This document shows, piece after piece, positions 28,063-36,027 of a DNA stretch of 64,000 bases; position 1 is the first letter of the stretch; each line of letters opens with the position of its first letter. The position numbers were made by a program, and so were the translations under genes. This stretch comes from Spirirestis rafaelensis WJT71-NPBG6 (GTDB lineage: Bacteria; Cyanobacteriota; Cyanobacteriia; Cyanobacteriales; Nostocaceae): contig JAHHID010000014.1 in the NCBI GenBank assembly GCA_019359015.1, positions 1 to 64,000 of the forward strand, read 5' to 3'. The notes under the pieces were generated by a model. It searched no databases. It saw only the letters and a program-made list of their open reading frames with translations, and was not told the origin of the DNA.

Positions 28063-28362
28063 ATGGCGATACTCTTACCCTTCTCCTATGGGAAACGCTA
28101 CGCGAACGAGGATGCCAATGACGAACAGAGTGGCTTTGCGAATGCTCAACATATCAAGACTCATCCTCAAGAGCGCATATATCCTCATCAACAGTGGAAA
28201 TTTTTACAATCTAGTACAGCAGCAATACATCGCCTGTGGTGGCATACTAAAGCATATGCAACAGTTTTAGGCATCATGCTGTTAACTTTTGCCAGTTTAG
28301 GCTTTCTCTATATTCACTCGTCTGGGCGCATGTTGCTAAGTGGAAGGGAGAATAAAAAATGA
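28063..28362 (+). CDS. Small single-helix membrane protein, 99 aa
   Basis: ATG 28063 has a good ribosome binding site (AAGGAGCAGTAAAA). The first 30 residues (MAILLPFSYGKRYANEDAND...) are encoded by a widespread Nostocales repeat of the CTATGGGAAACGCTACGCG type, so the N-terminus looks repeat-derived. Residues about 62-92 hold one hydrophobic helix (YATVLGIMLLTFASLGFLYI) with a basic C-terminus. The stop overlaps the ATG of the next frame (ATGA). I do not recognise the family; it may be a small partner of the PhnD-like protein downstream. Confidence 0.55.
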   Translation: MAILLPFSYGKRYANEDANDEQSGFANAQHIKTHPQERIYPHQQWKFLQSSTAAIHRLWWHTKAYATVLGIMLLTFASLGFLYIHSSGRMLLSGRENKK

Positions 28363-28442
28363 TAAAAGCAGAAGGGAAAATGCTGATATTGACTGCCCTT
28401 TGGTTGTTAGTATTTACTCTCAGCCTAAGTGTTTATATTTAG
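28359..28442 (+). CDS. 27-residue hydrophobic peptide
   Basis: ATG 28359 overlaps the previous stop by four bases (ATGA). The product MIKAEGKMLILTALWLLVF and eight further residues ending SVYI forms one membrane helix. AAGGGAG lies upstream within the previous gene. Translational coupling and the membrane helix argue that it is a real small protein, but it is very short and unrecognised. Confidence 0.45.
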   Translation: MIKAEGKMLILTALWLLVFTLSLSVYI

Positions 28443-28500
28443 GTTTCTTGTTTAATAAGTCGCAGCATCATAAGCCAAAGTTAGAAAAATAGGAAACTAA

Positions 28501-29346
28501 ATGACTATACCTTCAAAGTTGCGTGTTATATCTTATTTAGCTCCGAATTGCTTTGATTTATACGCAGTTATTACAGCTTATCTGGGTCGTGTATTGCAAT
28601 TAAAAACACAGTTAGATCAAGCTGAATGCGACCCCCTGGAAGATCCATTATTATTACAAGACCAACTTGATTTAGCATTCATTTGTGGATTACCCCTGAT
28701 TCGATATTGTCAGGTGGTTTCAGACCAATTGCAGACATTGGTAGCACCTGTGATGCTTTCCCCCCGCTATGAAAACCGTCCGATTTACTTTGCAGATGCG
28801 ATCGTTAATGCAAAGAGTGATATCAAGGTATTTGCAGATTTTGGGGGGAAAACTTTTTGCTACAACGATATTGGTTCTAACAGTGGATATAATTTGCTGC
28901 AACATCGCTTAATTCAAGACGGACATGACCAAAGTTTTTTTAACAAAGAAATACAATCAGGTTCACATCAGCGTTCTATTCGCTGGGTAGTTGATGGCAA
29001 AGCAGATTGTGCGGTGATTGATAGTGTGGTCTTAGAACAAGAATTACGCGATTTTCCCGAATTGTCGCAGCAATTGCGTGTAGTGGAGGTATTGGGACCA
29101 TCTCCTATGCCACCCTTAGTAGTAGCGCAGCGTTTGGGTAAATCGTTGATTCAACAGATGCAGTCAGCGTTATTGCAACCAGATACAGAAGTGCAAAAAG
29201 CAATGAAACGATTTGGGGTGAAGCGTTTTGCAGCGGTGGAGTTAAAAGATTATAAAGTACTGAGAATACCCAGTAATTATGAGGGCGATCGCACTCATTC
29301 CAATCATCTCAAAATAGACTCATATGTTGCTAAACGAACGCTGTGA
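28501..29346 (+). CDS. PhnD-like phosphate/phosphonate-type binding protein
   Basis: A 281-residue periplasmic-binding-protein-II fold of the PhnD/phosphonate class: an initial LRVISYLAPNCFDLYA strand, DLAFICGLPLIR, FADFGGKTFCYNDIGSNSGYN (Ser/Gly ligand loop) and ADCAVIDSVVLEQE. There is no signal peptide or lipobox, so it appears cytoplasmic, unlike ABC binding proteins. It might therefore be a ligand sensor rather than an importer subunit. No ABC ATPase or permease is adjacent. It follows two small membrane ORFs on the same strand and may be co-transcribed with them. Confidence 0.75.
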   Translation: MTIPSKLRVISYLAPNCFDLYAVITAYLGRVLQLKTQLDQAECDPLEDPLLLQDQLDLAFICGLPLIRYCQVVSDQLQTLVAPVMLSPRYENRPIYFADAIVNAKSDIKVFADFGGKTFCYNDIGSNSGYNLLQHRLIQDGHDQSFFNKEIQSGSHQRSIRWVVDGKADCAVIDSVVLEQELRDFPELSQQLRVVEVLGPSPMPPLVVAQRLGKSLIQQMQSALLQPDTEVQKAMKRFGVKRFAAVELKDYKVLRIPSNYEGDRTHSNHLKIDSYVAKRTL

Positions 29347-29362
29347 TGATGTAGAGAGTTAA

Positions 29363-30610
29363 TCAAGCAGTAATCCGGTAAACCTGACTTTTTTCAACAT
29401 TCGTCACAGCATCTCGATAAACCTGCTTAAATAAAACCCGCTGTGCATGACTTCCCCCAATTTCGTGCAAGCGCCGCATTAAAGGCTTAAGTTCCACCAC
29501 AGCTGTATTAAAATCTTTTTTAGCGTGAGCCATCATCCCCCTAGCTGCGGGTATTGCAACCTCTAACCAACCCCGACGCAAAAATGGATTCACCGTCATA
29601 GTATGTTGTTGCATACTGACTAACATCTGATTTACCCAGTTAGTTTGTCCAGCTTTAGCTAGAGCATAGATGTAATGCAAATCTTGGAAAGGTAGGGCAT
29701 GTTCGTGAACACGAGGGTAAAGATAAGCACTTATATTTTGCCAACGATCGCCTACATCTACCCCGCGTAACTCTAGCCGCAATAATAGTGAAATTGCTCC
29801 TACTTGGTCTTTTGGAGATTCTTTCTCAGCGCGTCCCCATATATAATCATCGTAGAGCGCTAAAACTTTATCTGTGTTGCCAAGTTGTAGATAATACAGC
29901 GCGATGTGCCACCAGTTGTGGGTGTAAAGCATGGAATTGCAGTTTTCCCAACTAAAAGCAAAGTTCTCCATCCAGGCTATACCTTCGTCAACTCGTCCCT
30001 GAGTCTCCATGACGTGAGCGATCGCATGATGAGCCCAAGGATCGTGACTATTTAATTTTATCGCTATCCGAGCCATTATTTCCGCTGCTGCTAGTTGATG
30101 ACATTGTTCTAAACCAAACGCCACCATTCCGTATAAATAATGATGATTTTTATTTACAGATATAACTTTCTGAGCAATTTTTAATAATTTATCTTTGTCG
30201 CCTGTATAAAAATAGTGATATTGTCCTTGCTGGACAGATATCACATCAGTGGGAAAGTTATCGGTAATCTCTTCGTGCAGAGCGATCGCTACATCTATCT
30301 CTTTATTTGCCCAAGCTGCGATCGCTTGCACATATAATTTTTCTCTTGTTGTAATCTTATCTAAATATTGTTGTGCTGTTTGTAAATAAGGTTGCGCTTG
30401 CTGCCAAGCTGTTTGGTGTTCCTGGGAAAGGTAATAAGCAGCTGCATAAGCATGAGCGATCGCACAAGTCGGATCGGCAGCAATTGCTTGCAAAATCACA
30501 GTTTCTGCATCTTTACCATAACTCAAAGCTTGATCGATAAAGCGATTAATAAAAGCGATCGCCAATGGCGAATCTGTTGTCACTTTTAATTTTTGTATAT
30601 CTTCTTGCAT
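29363..30610 (-). CDS. TTC38-like tetratricopeptide-repeat protein
   Basis: A 415-residue helical-repeat protein. Landmarks of the TTC38 family are visible in the middle: DPWAHHAIAHVMETQGRVDEGIAWM, then NSMLYTHNWWHIALYYLQLGN and LALYDDYIW. The regular A-x3-A-Y/H pairs indicate several TPR-like helical hairpins from residue 40 onward. No signal peptide, so cytosolic. Function of bacterial members is unknown. It converges with the PhnD-like gene (16 bases apart). Confidence 0.8.
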   Translation of the reverse strand: MQEDIQKLKVTTDSPLAIAFINRFIDQALSYGKDAETVILQAIAADPTCAIAHAYAAAYYLSQEHQTAWQQAQPYLQTAQQYLDKITTREKLYVQAIAAWANKEIDVAIALHEEITDNFPTDVISVQQGQYHYFYTGDKDKLLKIAQKVISVNKNHHYLYGMVAFGLEQCHQLAAAEIMARIAIKLNSHDPWAHHAIAHVMETQGRVDEGIAWMENFAFSWENCNSMLYTHNWWHIALYYLQLGNTDKVLALYDDYIWGRAEKESPKDQVGAISLLLRLELRGVDVGDRWQNISAYLYPRVHEHALPFQDLHYIYALAKAGQTNWVNQMLVSMQQHTMTVNPFLRRGWLEVAIPAARGMMAHAKKDFNTAVVELKPLMRRLHEIGGSHAQRVLFKQVYRDAVTNVEKSQVYRITA

Positions 30611-30879
30611 TTTTATTAATTCCTCATAACACGGGTGCGTTTGTGGATTGAACGTTATACAAACTACGATAAATTGGTCGGAATAATGTACTTAGTCCCT
30701 CAAGTATGTCACAACCCTTGGGCAAAAGGCAATAGAAAAACTACGGTAATTTGATGGATAAACCGTAATATGAGTAAAAATCAAATGTTCCTTGGCTTAG
30801 TGTGCTTTATCTTCAGACTTGAAATGACTAAGATGGTTTAGGGAGCGATCGCAGTTGATAATCGCACTGCACCGATTTC

Positions 30880-30884
30880 GGAGG
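30880..30884 (+). promoter_or_regulatory. Shine-Dalgarno deciding the TTG start of the Vat-like gene
   Basis: GGAGG followed by CTACT and TTG. This is the only good ribosome binding site near the conserved N-terminus and fixes a non-ATG start. Confidence 0.6.
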
Positions 30885-30889
30885 CTACT

Positions 30890-31531
30890 TTGTACGGAGC
30901 TGATCCAAACAATAAACATCCGATGGAGGGATTTCCACAAATCTGCTTCATCAAAAATACCGTTGTCAATCCCAACATCATCATTGGTGACTACACATAT
31001 TACGACGATCCAGAAGATTCGGAGAACTTTGAGCGCAATGTGTTGTATCACTATCCCTTCATTGGTGACAAATTGATCGTTGGGAAATTTTGCGCGCTTG
31101 CCACGGGTGTCAAGTTCATCATGAATGGGGCAAACCACAAAATGTCTGGTTTTTCAACTTATCCGTTTCAAATCTTTGGTAATGGCTGGGAAAAAGTCAT
31201 GCCACAGATGGGTGAATTACCATTCAAAGGCGATACTGTGGTTGGCAATGATGTTTGGCTCGGTTATGAATCTACAATCATGCCAGGTGTAAAAATTGGG
31301 GATGGGGCGATCGTCGCTGCCAAATCAGTGGTTGTGAGCGATGTACCACCTTATACCATCGTTGGCGGCAATCCCGCCAAATTGATTAAGCAGCGGTTTT
31401 CGAGTGAAGCGATCGCTGCACTTTTAGAAATAGCATGGTGGAACTGGAGTATTGAAAAAATCTCGCGCAATCTTGAGCAAATCGTTTCTGCCGATATTGA
31501 TGCGCTTAGAAGCTGTGTTTTGCGGGATTAA
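30890..31531 (+). CDS. Vat-family (xenobiotic) O-acetyltransferase
   Basis: A 213-residue left-handed beta-helix (hexapeptide) acetyltransferase. The Vat/CatB signature is clear: PMEGFPQICFIKN near the N-terminus, ALATGVKFIMNGANHKMSGFSTYPF with the catalytic His, then VVGNDVWLGYESTIMPGVKIGDGAIVAAKSVV. Members acetylate streptogramins, chloramphenicol or sugars with acetyl-CoA; a resistance role is not shown here. TTG 30890 is taken as the start because GGAGG (30880-30884) lies five bases upstream and no ATG exists before the conserved region; the frame opens at 30842. Confidence 0.85.
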   Translation: MYGADPNNKHPMEGFPQICFIKNTVVNPNIIIGDYTYYDDPEDSENFERNVLYHYPFIGDKLIVGKFCALATGVKFIMNGANHKMSGFSTYPFQIFGNGWEKVMPQMGELPFKGDTVVGNDVWLGYESTIMPGVKIGDGAIVAAKSVVVSDVPPYTIVGGNPAKLIKQRFSSEAIAALLEIAWWNWSIEKISRNLEQIVSADIDALRSCVLRD

Positions 31532-31591
31532 ACAAACCGCCAAGTACGCCAAGACAAGAGAAAATTTTACTCTTATATAAATGCCTGAGAA

Positions 31592-32290
31592 ATGAAAAAT
31601 ATTATATCGATTGCTTTGAATAGTTGGTTACAGCCAAAACAGCAGACTATTTTGCTATTCGACTCAGTAGCAGCGGCTTCTGATGTTGCTTTTATACTCG
31701 GCGCTCAGTGGGATGGCTGCAATGGTGTAGTGATGAGCAAATGTGACGACGTAGCCGTTGATACTGCTGCTAATTTGGTGTCAGCAAAATGGTGTTATAG
31801 CGGTACATCTTTTGCTTGTTTAGCTTCATTGAAGAGTGATGAACTAATAAAGCGTTATGCAGCAGGAGAGAGGAATTTTATTAATGCTAACTTGAGGTGT
31901 GCAATGCTTGCATCAGTGAAGCTGAGTGAAGCTAACCTCAGTAATGCAAAGTTGAATTTGGCTAATTTCAGTGAAGCTGACTTAAGCAAAGTTGATTTAA
32001 CAGCGGCAGATTTAAGTGAAGCTAATTTAACTGGAGCCAACCTGAGTCAGGGATATTTACTCAGGACAAATTTAACTAAGGCAGATTTGCAACTAGCAGA
32101 CTTGAGGGGGGCTAACTTAACTAGGGCTAACTTAAGTGAAGTTAACTTAAGTCATGCAGACCTGAGAGGAGCGAATCTAGCGTCTTCAGATCTTAGAGGA
32201 GCAAATTTTCACTTCTGCAACTTGAGTGGGGCTAACTTGACAGATGCGAAATTAATTGAAAGTGACTTGGCTTTTGCTGTGCAATTATAA
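31592..32290 (+). CDS. Pentapeptide-repeat protein with unique N-terminal domain
   Basis: A 232-residue protein. Residues 1-85 are a non-repeat domain (SWLQPKQQTILLFDSVAAASD...) and residues about 90-228 are some 26 A(D/N)LXX repeats such as ADLSEANLTG and ANLTRANLSE, forming a beta helix. No signal peptide or membrane segment. It ends exactly where a truncated GlsB/YeaQ-like sequence begins, so the C-terminus could have been altered by the same recombination. Role unknown. Confidence 0.8.
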   Translation: MKNIISIALNSWLQPKQQTILLFDSVAAASDVAFILGAQWDGCNGVVMSKCDDVAVDTAANLVSAKWCYSGTSFACLASLKSDELIKRYAAGERNFINANLRCAMLASVKLSEANLSNAKLNLANFSEADLSKVDLTAADLSEANLTGANLSQGYLLRTNLTKADLQLADLRGANLTRANLSEVNLSHADLRGANLASSDLRGANFHFCNLSGANLTDAKLIESDLAFAVQL

Positions 32291-32453
32291 CACTGGTGCT
32301 TTTGTGGGCGGTAGTTTAGGCATGTTCTTTACTACAGGAAGTCTTGCCCTAGCAGCTCCTAGTTTCAGCATCCCCGGTCTTTTATTAGCAGTTCTTGGTG
32401 CAATCGTTGCTGTTTTCTTGTGGAATCTAATCACCGGCAGAAGTGCTGCGTAA
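32289..32453 (+). pseudogene. C-terminal relic of a GlsB/YeaQ/YmgE-like membrane protein
   Basis: From NTGAFVGGSLGMFF onward the frame matches the last two helices of the small transglycosylase-associated (GlsB/YeaQ) proteins, ending in LAVLGAIVAVFLWNLI. The first third, including the start and the Gly-rich first helix, is missing. The frame continues upstream only into the pentapeptide gene in a shifted reading (from ATG 32256), which would give an artificial hybrid. It looks like a recombination junction that joined the 3' end of one gene to another. Confidence 0.6.
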
Positions 32454-32531
32454 TAAATTCAGTTGCGAGCAATTAATAATAAACATTGGGGAAGTCCAAC
32501 TATATTTATCCCTGAATTTAATTAAAGCGGT

Positions 32532-32559
32532 AGCGCTTGCCTATAGTTAGGCAGGCGCT
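32532..32559 (+). terminator. Hairpin before cobK
   Basis: AGCGCTTGCCTA, a TAGT loop and TAGGCAGGCGCT form a 12-base stem with one mismatch, followed by an AT-rich TATTATTATGTTTTT. Possible terminator for the GlsB-like/pentapeptide transcript, in the gap just ahead of cobK. Confidence 0.5.
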
Positions 32560-32600
32560 TATTATTATGTTTTTGGGTAAAAATTAATTCTATGTGAAGT

Positions 32601-33344
32601 ATGAAGCGGGTATTAATTCTGGGTGGAACCGGTGATGCGGCTGAACTAGCGGCAAAAGCGACAAATATTCCCGGAATTGAGGTGATGGTATCTCTCGCTG
32701 GTCGCACTCGTCAACCTAAAGATGTTGCCGGGAATATACGCATTGGTGGCTTTGGTGGTGTAACCGGATTAACTGCATATTTGCGTGATGAAAAAATTGA
32801 TTTGCTGATTGATGCTACCCATCCTTTTGCGGCGCAAATATCGCTGAATGCGGCTGCATCTGCGGCTGAGGTGAACATTCCAGCGTTGATGTTAGTGCGC
32901 CCGATGTGGGAGCGAGTTATAGGGGACAATTGGATAGAAGTTGAAAGTATTGAAGCTGCTGCCCAGAAGTTAAGCGATCGCACAAAGCGAGTTTTCCTCA
33001 CTATCGGCAGACAAGAACTTGCCGCTTTTGCCCACATAGAGGATATTTGGTTTCTCATGCGGATGATTGACCCGCCACAACCGAATACTTTGGTGCCAAA
33101 AGGTTTACTTTTATATGATAGAGGACCTTTCACACTAGCAGATGAACGACAACTGTTGATTCAGCACGCGATCGACACTGTTGTGAGTAAAAATAGCGGT
33201 GGTGATGCGACTTACGCCAAGATTATTGCTGCACGAGAGTTGAATATCCCTGTAGTGATGGTACAGCGTCCGGCAATTCCAGAGGGCGATCGCGTTGCAA
33301 ATGTAGAAGCTGCGTTAAATTGGTTAATTAGTCATCTGAGGTGA
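32601..33344 (+). CDS. cobK: Precorrin-6A (cobalt-precorrin-6A) reductase
   Basis: A 247-residue cytosolic enzyme of the corrin ring pathway, reducing precorrin-6A or its cobalt form with NAD(P)H. The N-terminal ILGGTGDAAELA is the nucleotide-binding Gly motif; LLIDATHPFAAQIS, TIGRQELAAF and DVVSKNSGGDATYAKI-type segments (here TVVSKNSGGDATYAKI) are characteristic of CobK/CbiJ. ATG 32601 gives the expected M-K-R-V-L-I-L-G-G. It stands alone, followed by repeats. Together with the CobA/BtuR-like gene it indicates (pseudo)cobalamin synthesis. Confidence 0.9.
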   Translation: MKRVLILGGTGDAAELAAKATNIPGIEVMVSLAGRTRQPKDVAGNIRIGGFGGVTGLTAYLRDEKIDLLIDATHPFAAQISLNAAASAAEVNIPALMLVRPMWERVIGDNWIEVESIEAAAQKLSDRTKRVFLTIGRQELAAFAHIEDIWFLMRMIDPPQPNTLVPKGLLLYDRGPFTLADERQLLIQHAIDTVVSKNSGGDATYAKIIAARELNIPVVMVQRPAIPEGDRVANVEAALNWLISHLR

Positions 33345-33365
33345 GGTTAGGGTGTGTTTTTCAAC

Positions 33366-33605
33366 TCGCCGGCATCCGCACCCGCATTCGCATTCGCAAC
33401 GGCATCCGCAACGGCATCCGCATTCGCACCCGCAGGCTAGAAGCCTGGGGCTATACGAACAAAGCCCACCTGCGTGGGCTAAATAAAATTTCTTGAGGCT
33501 GCGGAGGCAGCCTTCGTTCGTATAGCCGCACGCTTCTAGGGTGTGGGTTTACGAATGTCGGTTTGCGAATGCCGATTTGCGAATGTCGGTTTGCGAATGC
33601 CACCT
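33366..33605. repeat. Hexamer repeats flanking a palindromic element (copy A 33437-33539)
   Basis: Bases 33370-33435 are CGCATTCGCATCCG-type hexamers. They flank a foldback element: CTAGAAGC (33437-33444) and CTATACGAAC (33451-33460) pair with GTTCGTATAG (33516-33525) and GCTTCTAG (33532-33539). The right flank (33551-33605) repeats TTGCGAATGTCGG-like units, the inverse of the left flank. Related elements are at 50755-50876 and 58046-58153. No gene is present; the upstream extension of the ABC frame into this region is rejected. Confidence 0.7.
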
Positions 33606-33668
33606 TGGAAATGCTTCCTTTACGACATCGGTGTGCAGAGTATATCCCTTCACGCTATAAAAAGAATA

Positions 33669-35501
33669 ATGAGGACTCAAAAGAAACGAAACGCTCTGCG
33701 TCAATCACTGGCTGTATTCCGCTACAGTGGACGTGCTGTCAACTTGGTGTGGACTACTAGCCGCTTTCTAACTATTATTCTTGCCACTTTAACTTTAGTG
33801 GCTGGTCTTTTGCCAGCTGCTGTCGCTTACATCGGTAAGTTAATTGTCGATGCAGTAATTTTAGCAGCGCAATCACCTACATATGGTAGTGATTTTGTCA
33901 ATAATTCTCACCCGTTGATGTATGTAGGATTAGAAGCGATCGCTGTTGCTTTATTAGCTGCAAGTCAAAGAGGACTTACCGTTTGTCAATCGTTGTTGCG
34001 GGTGTTACTTGGTCAACGGGTAAACGTTCTTATCTTGGAAAAGTCCCTCACTTTGGATCTCACCCAATTTGAGGACTCGGAATTTTACGACAAATTGACC
34101 AATGCGCGGCGGGAAGCTTCGACTCGTCCCCTTTCTTTGGTAACGCGCACATTCGGCTTGGTGCAAAGTGCCCTATCACTTATAACGTATGCGGCTTTAC
34201 TTGTCAAGTTTTCTGTTTGGGCATTGGTAGTCCTAATTTTAGCCGGGATGCCTGCATTTTTTGTGGAAACGAAGTTTGCGGCACAAGCTTTCCGGCTGTT
34301 TAGTTGGCGGGCACCAGAAACCCGCGAACAGCATTATTTAGAAACGCTACTGGCTAGAGAAGATTTTGCCAAAGAAGTCAAACTCTATCAGCTAGGAGAT
34401 ATGCTGTTAGGACGTTATCACGCTCTATTTAATCGGCTTTATGGCGAAGATCGCGATTTAACTTTGCGGCGGGGATTGTGGGGATATCTATTAAGTTTAC
34501 TTTCTACTGCTGGCTTTTACATCGCCTATGCTTGGATTGTGTTGGAAACGGTAGCGGGGAGGATTACTCTAGGGGATATGACGATGTATCTCACCGTGTT
34601 TCGCCAAGGACAAACTACTTTTTCCGGGGCGTTGACTTCTATCGGCGGGATGTATGAAGATAACTTGTATCTCTCCAATCTTTACGATTTTCTTGAAGAA
34701 GAAGTGCCAACGTCAATAGGTAAAGCGATTAAAGGTGTCAAACCCAAAGATGGTATTCGTTTTGAGAACATGACATTTACCTATCCAGGAAGTTCGCAAC
34801 CTGCATTGAAAAATATATCTCTACATTTGCGACCAGGTGAAAAACTAGCGATCGTTGGTGAAAATGGTTCTGGGAAAACGACTTTAATTAAACTGCTGAC
34901 TCGTCTTTATTACCCAGACTCCGGACGGATCTTACTAGATGGCTTAGACTTGCAAGAATGGGATGTGGATGTATTGCGACGCCGTATTGGTGTAATTTTC
35001 CAGAACTTTGTTCGCTATCAATTCACTGTTGGCGAAAATATCGGTGTGGGTGATGTCGAACGATTAGAAGATAGAGAACTTTGGGAAATCGCAGCGGAAA
35101 AAGGAATGGCGTTACCTTTTGTAGAGAAGTTACCCGCAGGTTTTACAACTCAACTTGGTAAATGGTTCAAAGGTGGACAAGAACTTTCTGGGGGACAGTG
35201 GCAAAAAATAGCTCTTTCTCGTGCTTTTATGCGAGATAGTGCAGATATTTTGGTTTTAGATGAACCTACATCCGCAATGGATGCTCAAGCTGAGTTTGAT
35301 ATTTTCAATCACTTTCGCTCTTTGACCAAAAATCAGATGGTATTGTTAATTTCTCACCGCTTTTCCACAGTGCGGATGGCTGACAAAATCGTGGTGATTG
35401 AAAATGGCGAAGTGACAGAACAAGGAACTCACGAAGAGTTATTGCAAGCTGGGGGACGCTATGCTTCATTATTTTTGTTGCAAGCAGCTGGGTATCAGTA
35501 G
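33669..35501 (+). CDS. ABC exporter half-transporter (permease-ATPase fusion)
   Basis: A 610-residue protein. Residues about 25-330 form the six-helix ABC exporter membrane domain (FLTIILATLTLVAGLLPAAVAY, GLWGYLLSLLSTAGFYIAYAWIVL). The ATPase domain covers about 365-605, with Walker A GENGSGKTT, Q-loop FQNF, signature LSGGQWQ, Walker B ILVLDEPTS and the switch His in ISHRF. Such half-transporters work as dimers; the substrate cannot be told from sequence. ATG 33669 is used since the frame upstream (to GTG 33543) is encoded by the hexamer repeats. Confidence 0.85.
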   Translation: MRTQKKRNALRQSLAVFRYSGRAVNLVWTTSRFLTIILATLTLVAGLLPAAVAYIGKLIVDAVILAAQSPTYGSDFVNNSHPLMYVGLEAIAVALLAASQRGLTVCQSLLRVLLGQRVNVLILEKSLTLDLTQFEDSEFYDKLTNARREASTRPLSLVTRTFGLVQSALSLITYAALLVKFSVWALVVLILAGMPAFFVETKFAAQAFRLFSWRAPETREQHYLETLLAREDFAKEVKLYQLGDMLLGRYHALFNRLYGEDRDLTLRRGLWGYLLSLLSTAGFYIAYAWIVLETVAGRITLGDMTMYLTVFRQGQTTFSGALTSIGGMYEDNLYLSNLYDFLEEEVPTSIGKAIKGVKPKDGIRFENMTFTYPGSSQPALKNISLHLRPGEKLAIVGENGSGKTTLIKLLTRLYYPDSGRILLDGLDLQEWDVDVLRRRIGVIFQNFVRYQFTVGENIGVGDVERLEDRELWEIAAEKGMALPFVEKLPAGFTTQLGKWFKGGQELSGGQWQKIALSRAFMRDSADILVLDEPTSAMDAQAEFDIFNHFRSLTKNQMVLLISHRFSTVRMADKIVVIENGEVTEQGTHEELLQAGGRYASLFLLQAAGYQ

Positions 35502-35504
35502 GTG

Positions 35505-35585
35505 TTGGAGGAGTGGGGGAAGGGGGGAGTGGGGGAGTGAGGGAAGATGGGGGAGCAGGGGGAGATGAGGGAGCAGGGGGAGTTC
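35505..35585. repeat. G-rich simple repeat
   Basis: GGGGGAGTGGGGGAGTGAGGG and GGGGGAGCAGGGGGAG-type units, the reverse complement of the C-rich repeats at 2872 and 10290. Confidence 0.7.
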
Positions 35586-35664
35586 AAAGCCTCTTTTTTT
35601 GCAGGAGCGAGGTTTGCAGATGCTTTAATTACCTGAAAACTGCTGTAAAGCATAAAACTTCGAG

Positions 35665-35895
35665 TTCAAAGGCTCAACGTTGAGGTTCAAAGGCTCAATG
35701 TTGAGGTTCAAAGGCTCAATGTTGAGGTTCAAAGGCTCAATGTTGAGGTTCAAAGGCTCAACGTTCACCCTCAAAGGCTCAACGTTCACCCTCAAAGGCT
35801 CAATGTTGAGGCTCAAAGGCTCAATGTTGAGGCTCAAAGGCTCAACGTTCACCCTCAAAGGCTCAACGTTCACCCTCAAAGGCTCAAACTTCGAC
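35665..35895. repeat. 21-bp tandem repeat, 11 units
   Basis: Eleven head-to-tail 21-base units of the form (T/C)TCAAAGGCTCAA(T/C)GTT followed by GAGG or CACC. Unit types run in blocks: GAGG in units 1-4, CACC in 5-6, GAGG in 7-8, CACC in 9-10 and a divergent unit 11. Because 21 is a multiple of 3, heptapeptide-repeat frames are open on both strands (for example N-V-E-P-L-R-V leftward), but neither has a ribosome binding site and I treat both as by-products. The joined units make TGAG...CTCA imperfect dyads. There are no unique spacers, so this is not a CRISPR array. Confidence 0.9.
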
Positions 35896-35933
35896 TTTAA
35901 AACATGTTCGTTTAATTACTCATAAAAAAACAT

Positions 35934-35989
35934 CGTAGTAAGGACTTCAGTCCTTATCTCATAATATGAGGACTAAAGTCCTCACTACG
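35934..35989. repeat. AGGACTAAAGTCCT double-hairpin repeat
   Basis: CGTAGTAAGGACTTCAGTCC and GGACTAAAGTCCTCACTACG are inverted relative to each other across a short AT loop, each also containing an AGGACT/AGTCCT foldback. Typical interspersed palindrome; located just upstream of the metallophosphoesterase. Confidence 0.65.
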
Positions 35990-36027
35990 AAGCTATCAAG
36001 GTTAACTCAAATTTGGGAGTATCTACC

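Noticed and set aside
28088-28270. Alternative 60-codon frame overlapping the 99-aa membrane protein
   Set aside because: The other frame has the ribosome binding site and a clear membrane helix.
33543-33668. Upstream extension of the ABC exporter frame
   Set aside because: The 42 extra codons are encoded by TTGCGAATGTCGG repeats; ATG 33669 gives a normal N-terminus.
35665-35895. Possible CRISPR array
   Set aside because: Units are directly contiguous with no unique spacers, and no cas genes are near.
35625-35925. Open frames on both strands coding heptapeptide repeats
   Set aside because: They arise because the 21-bp unit is a multiple of three; no ribosome binding site, both strands open at once, and the product is purely repetitive.
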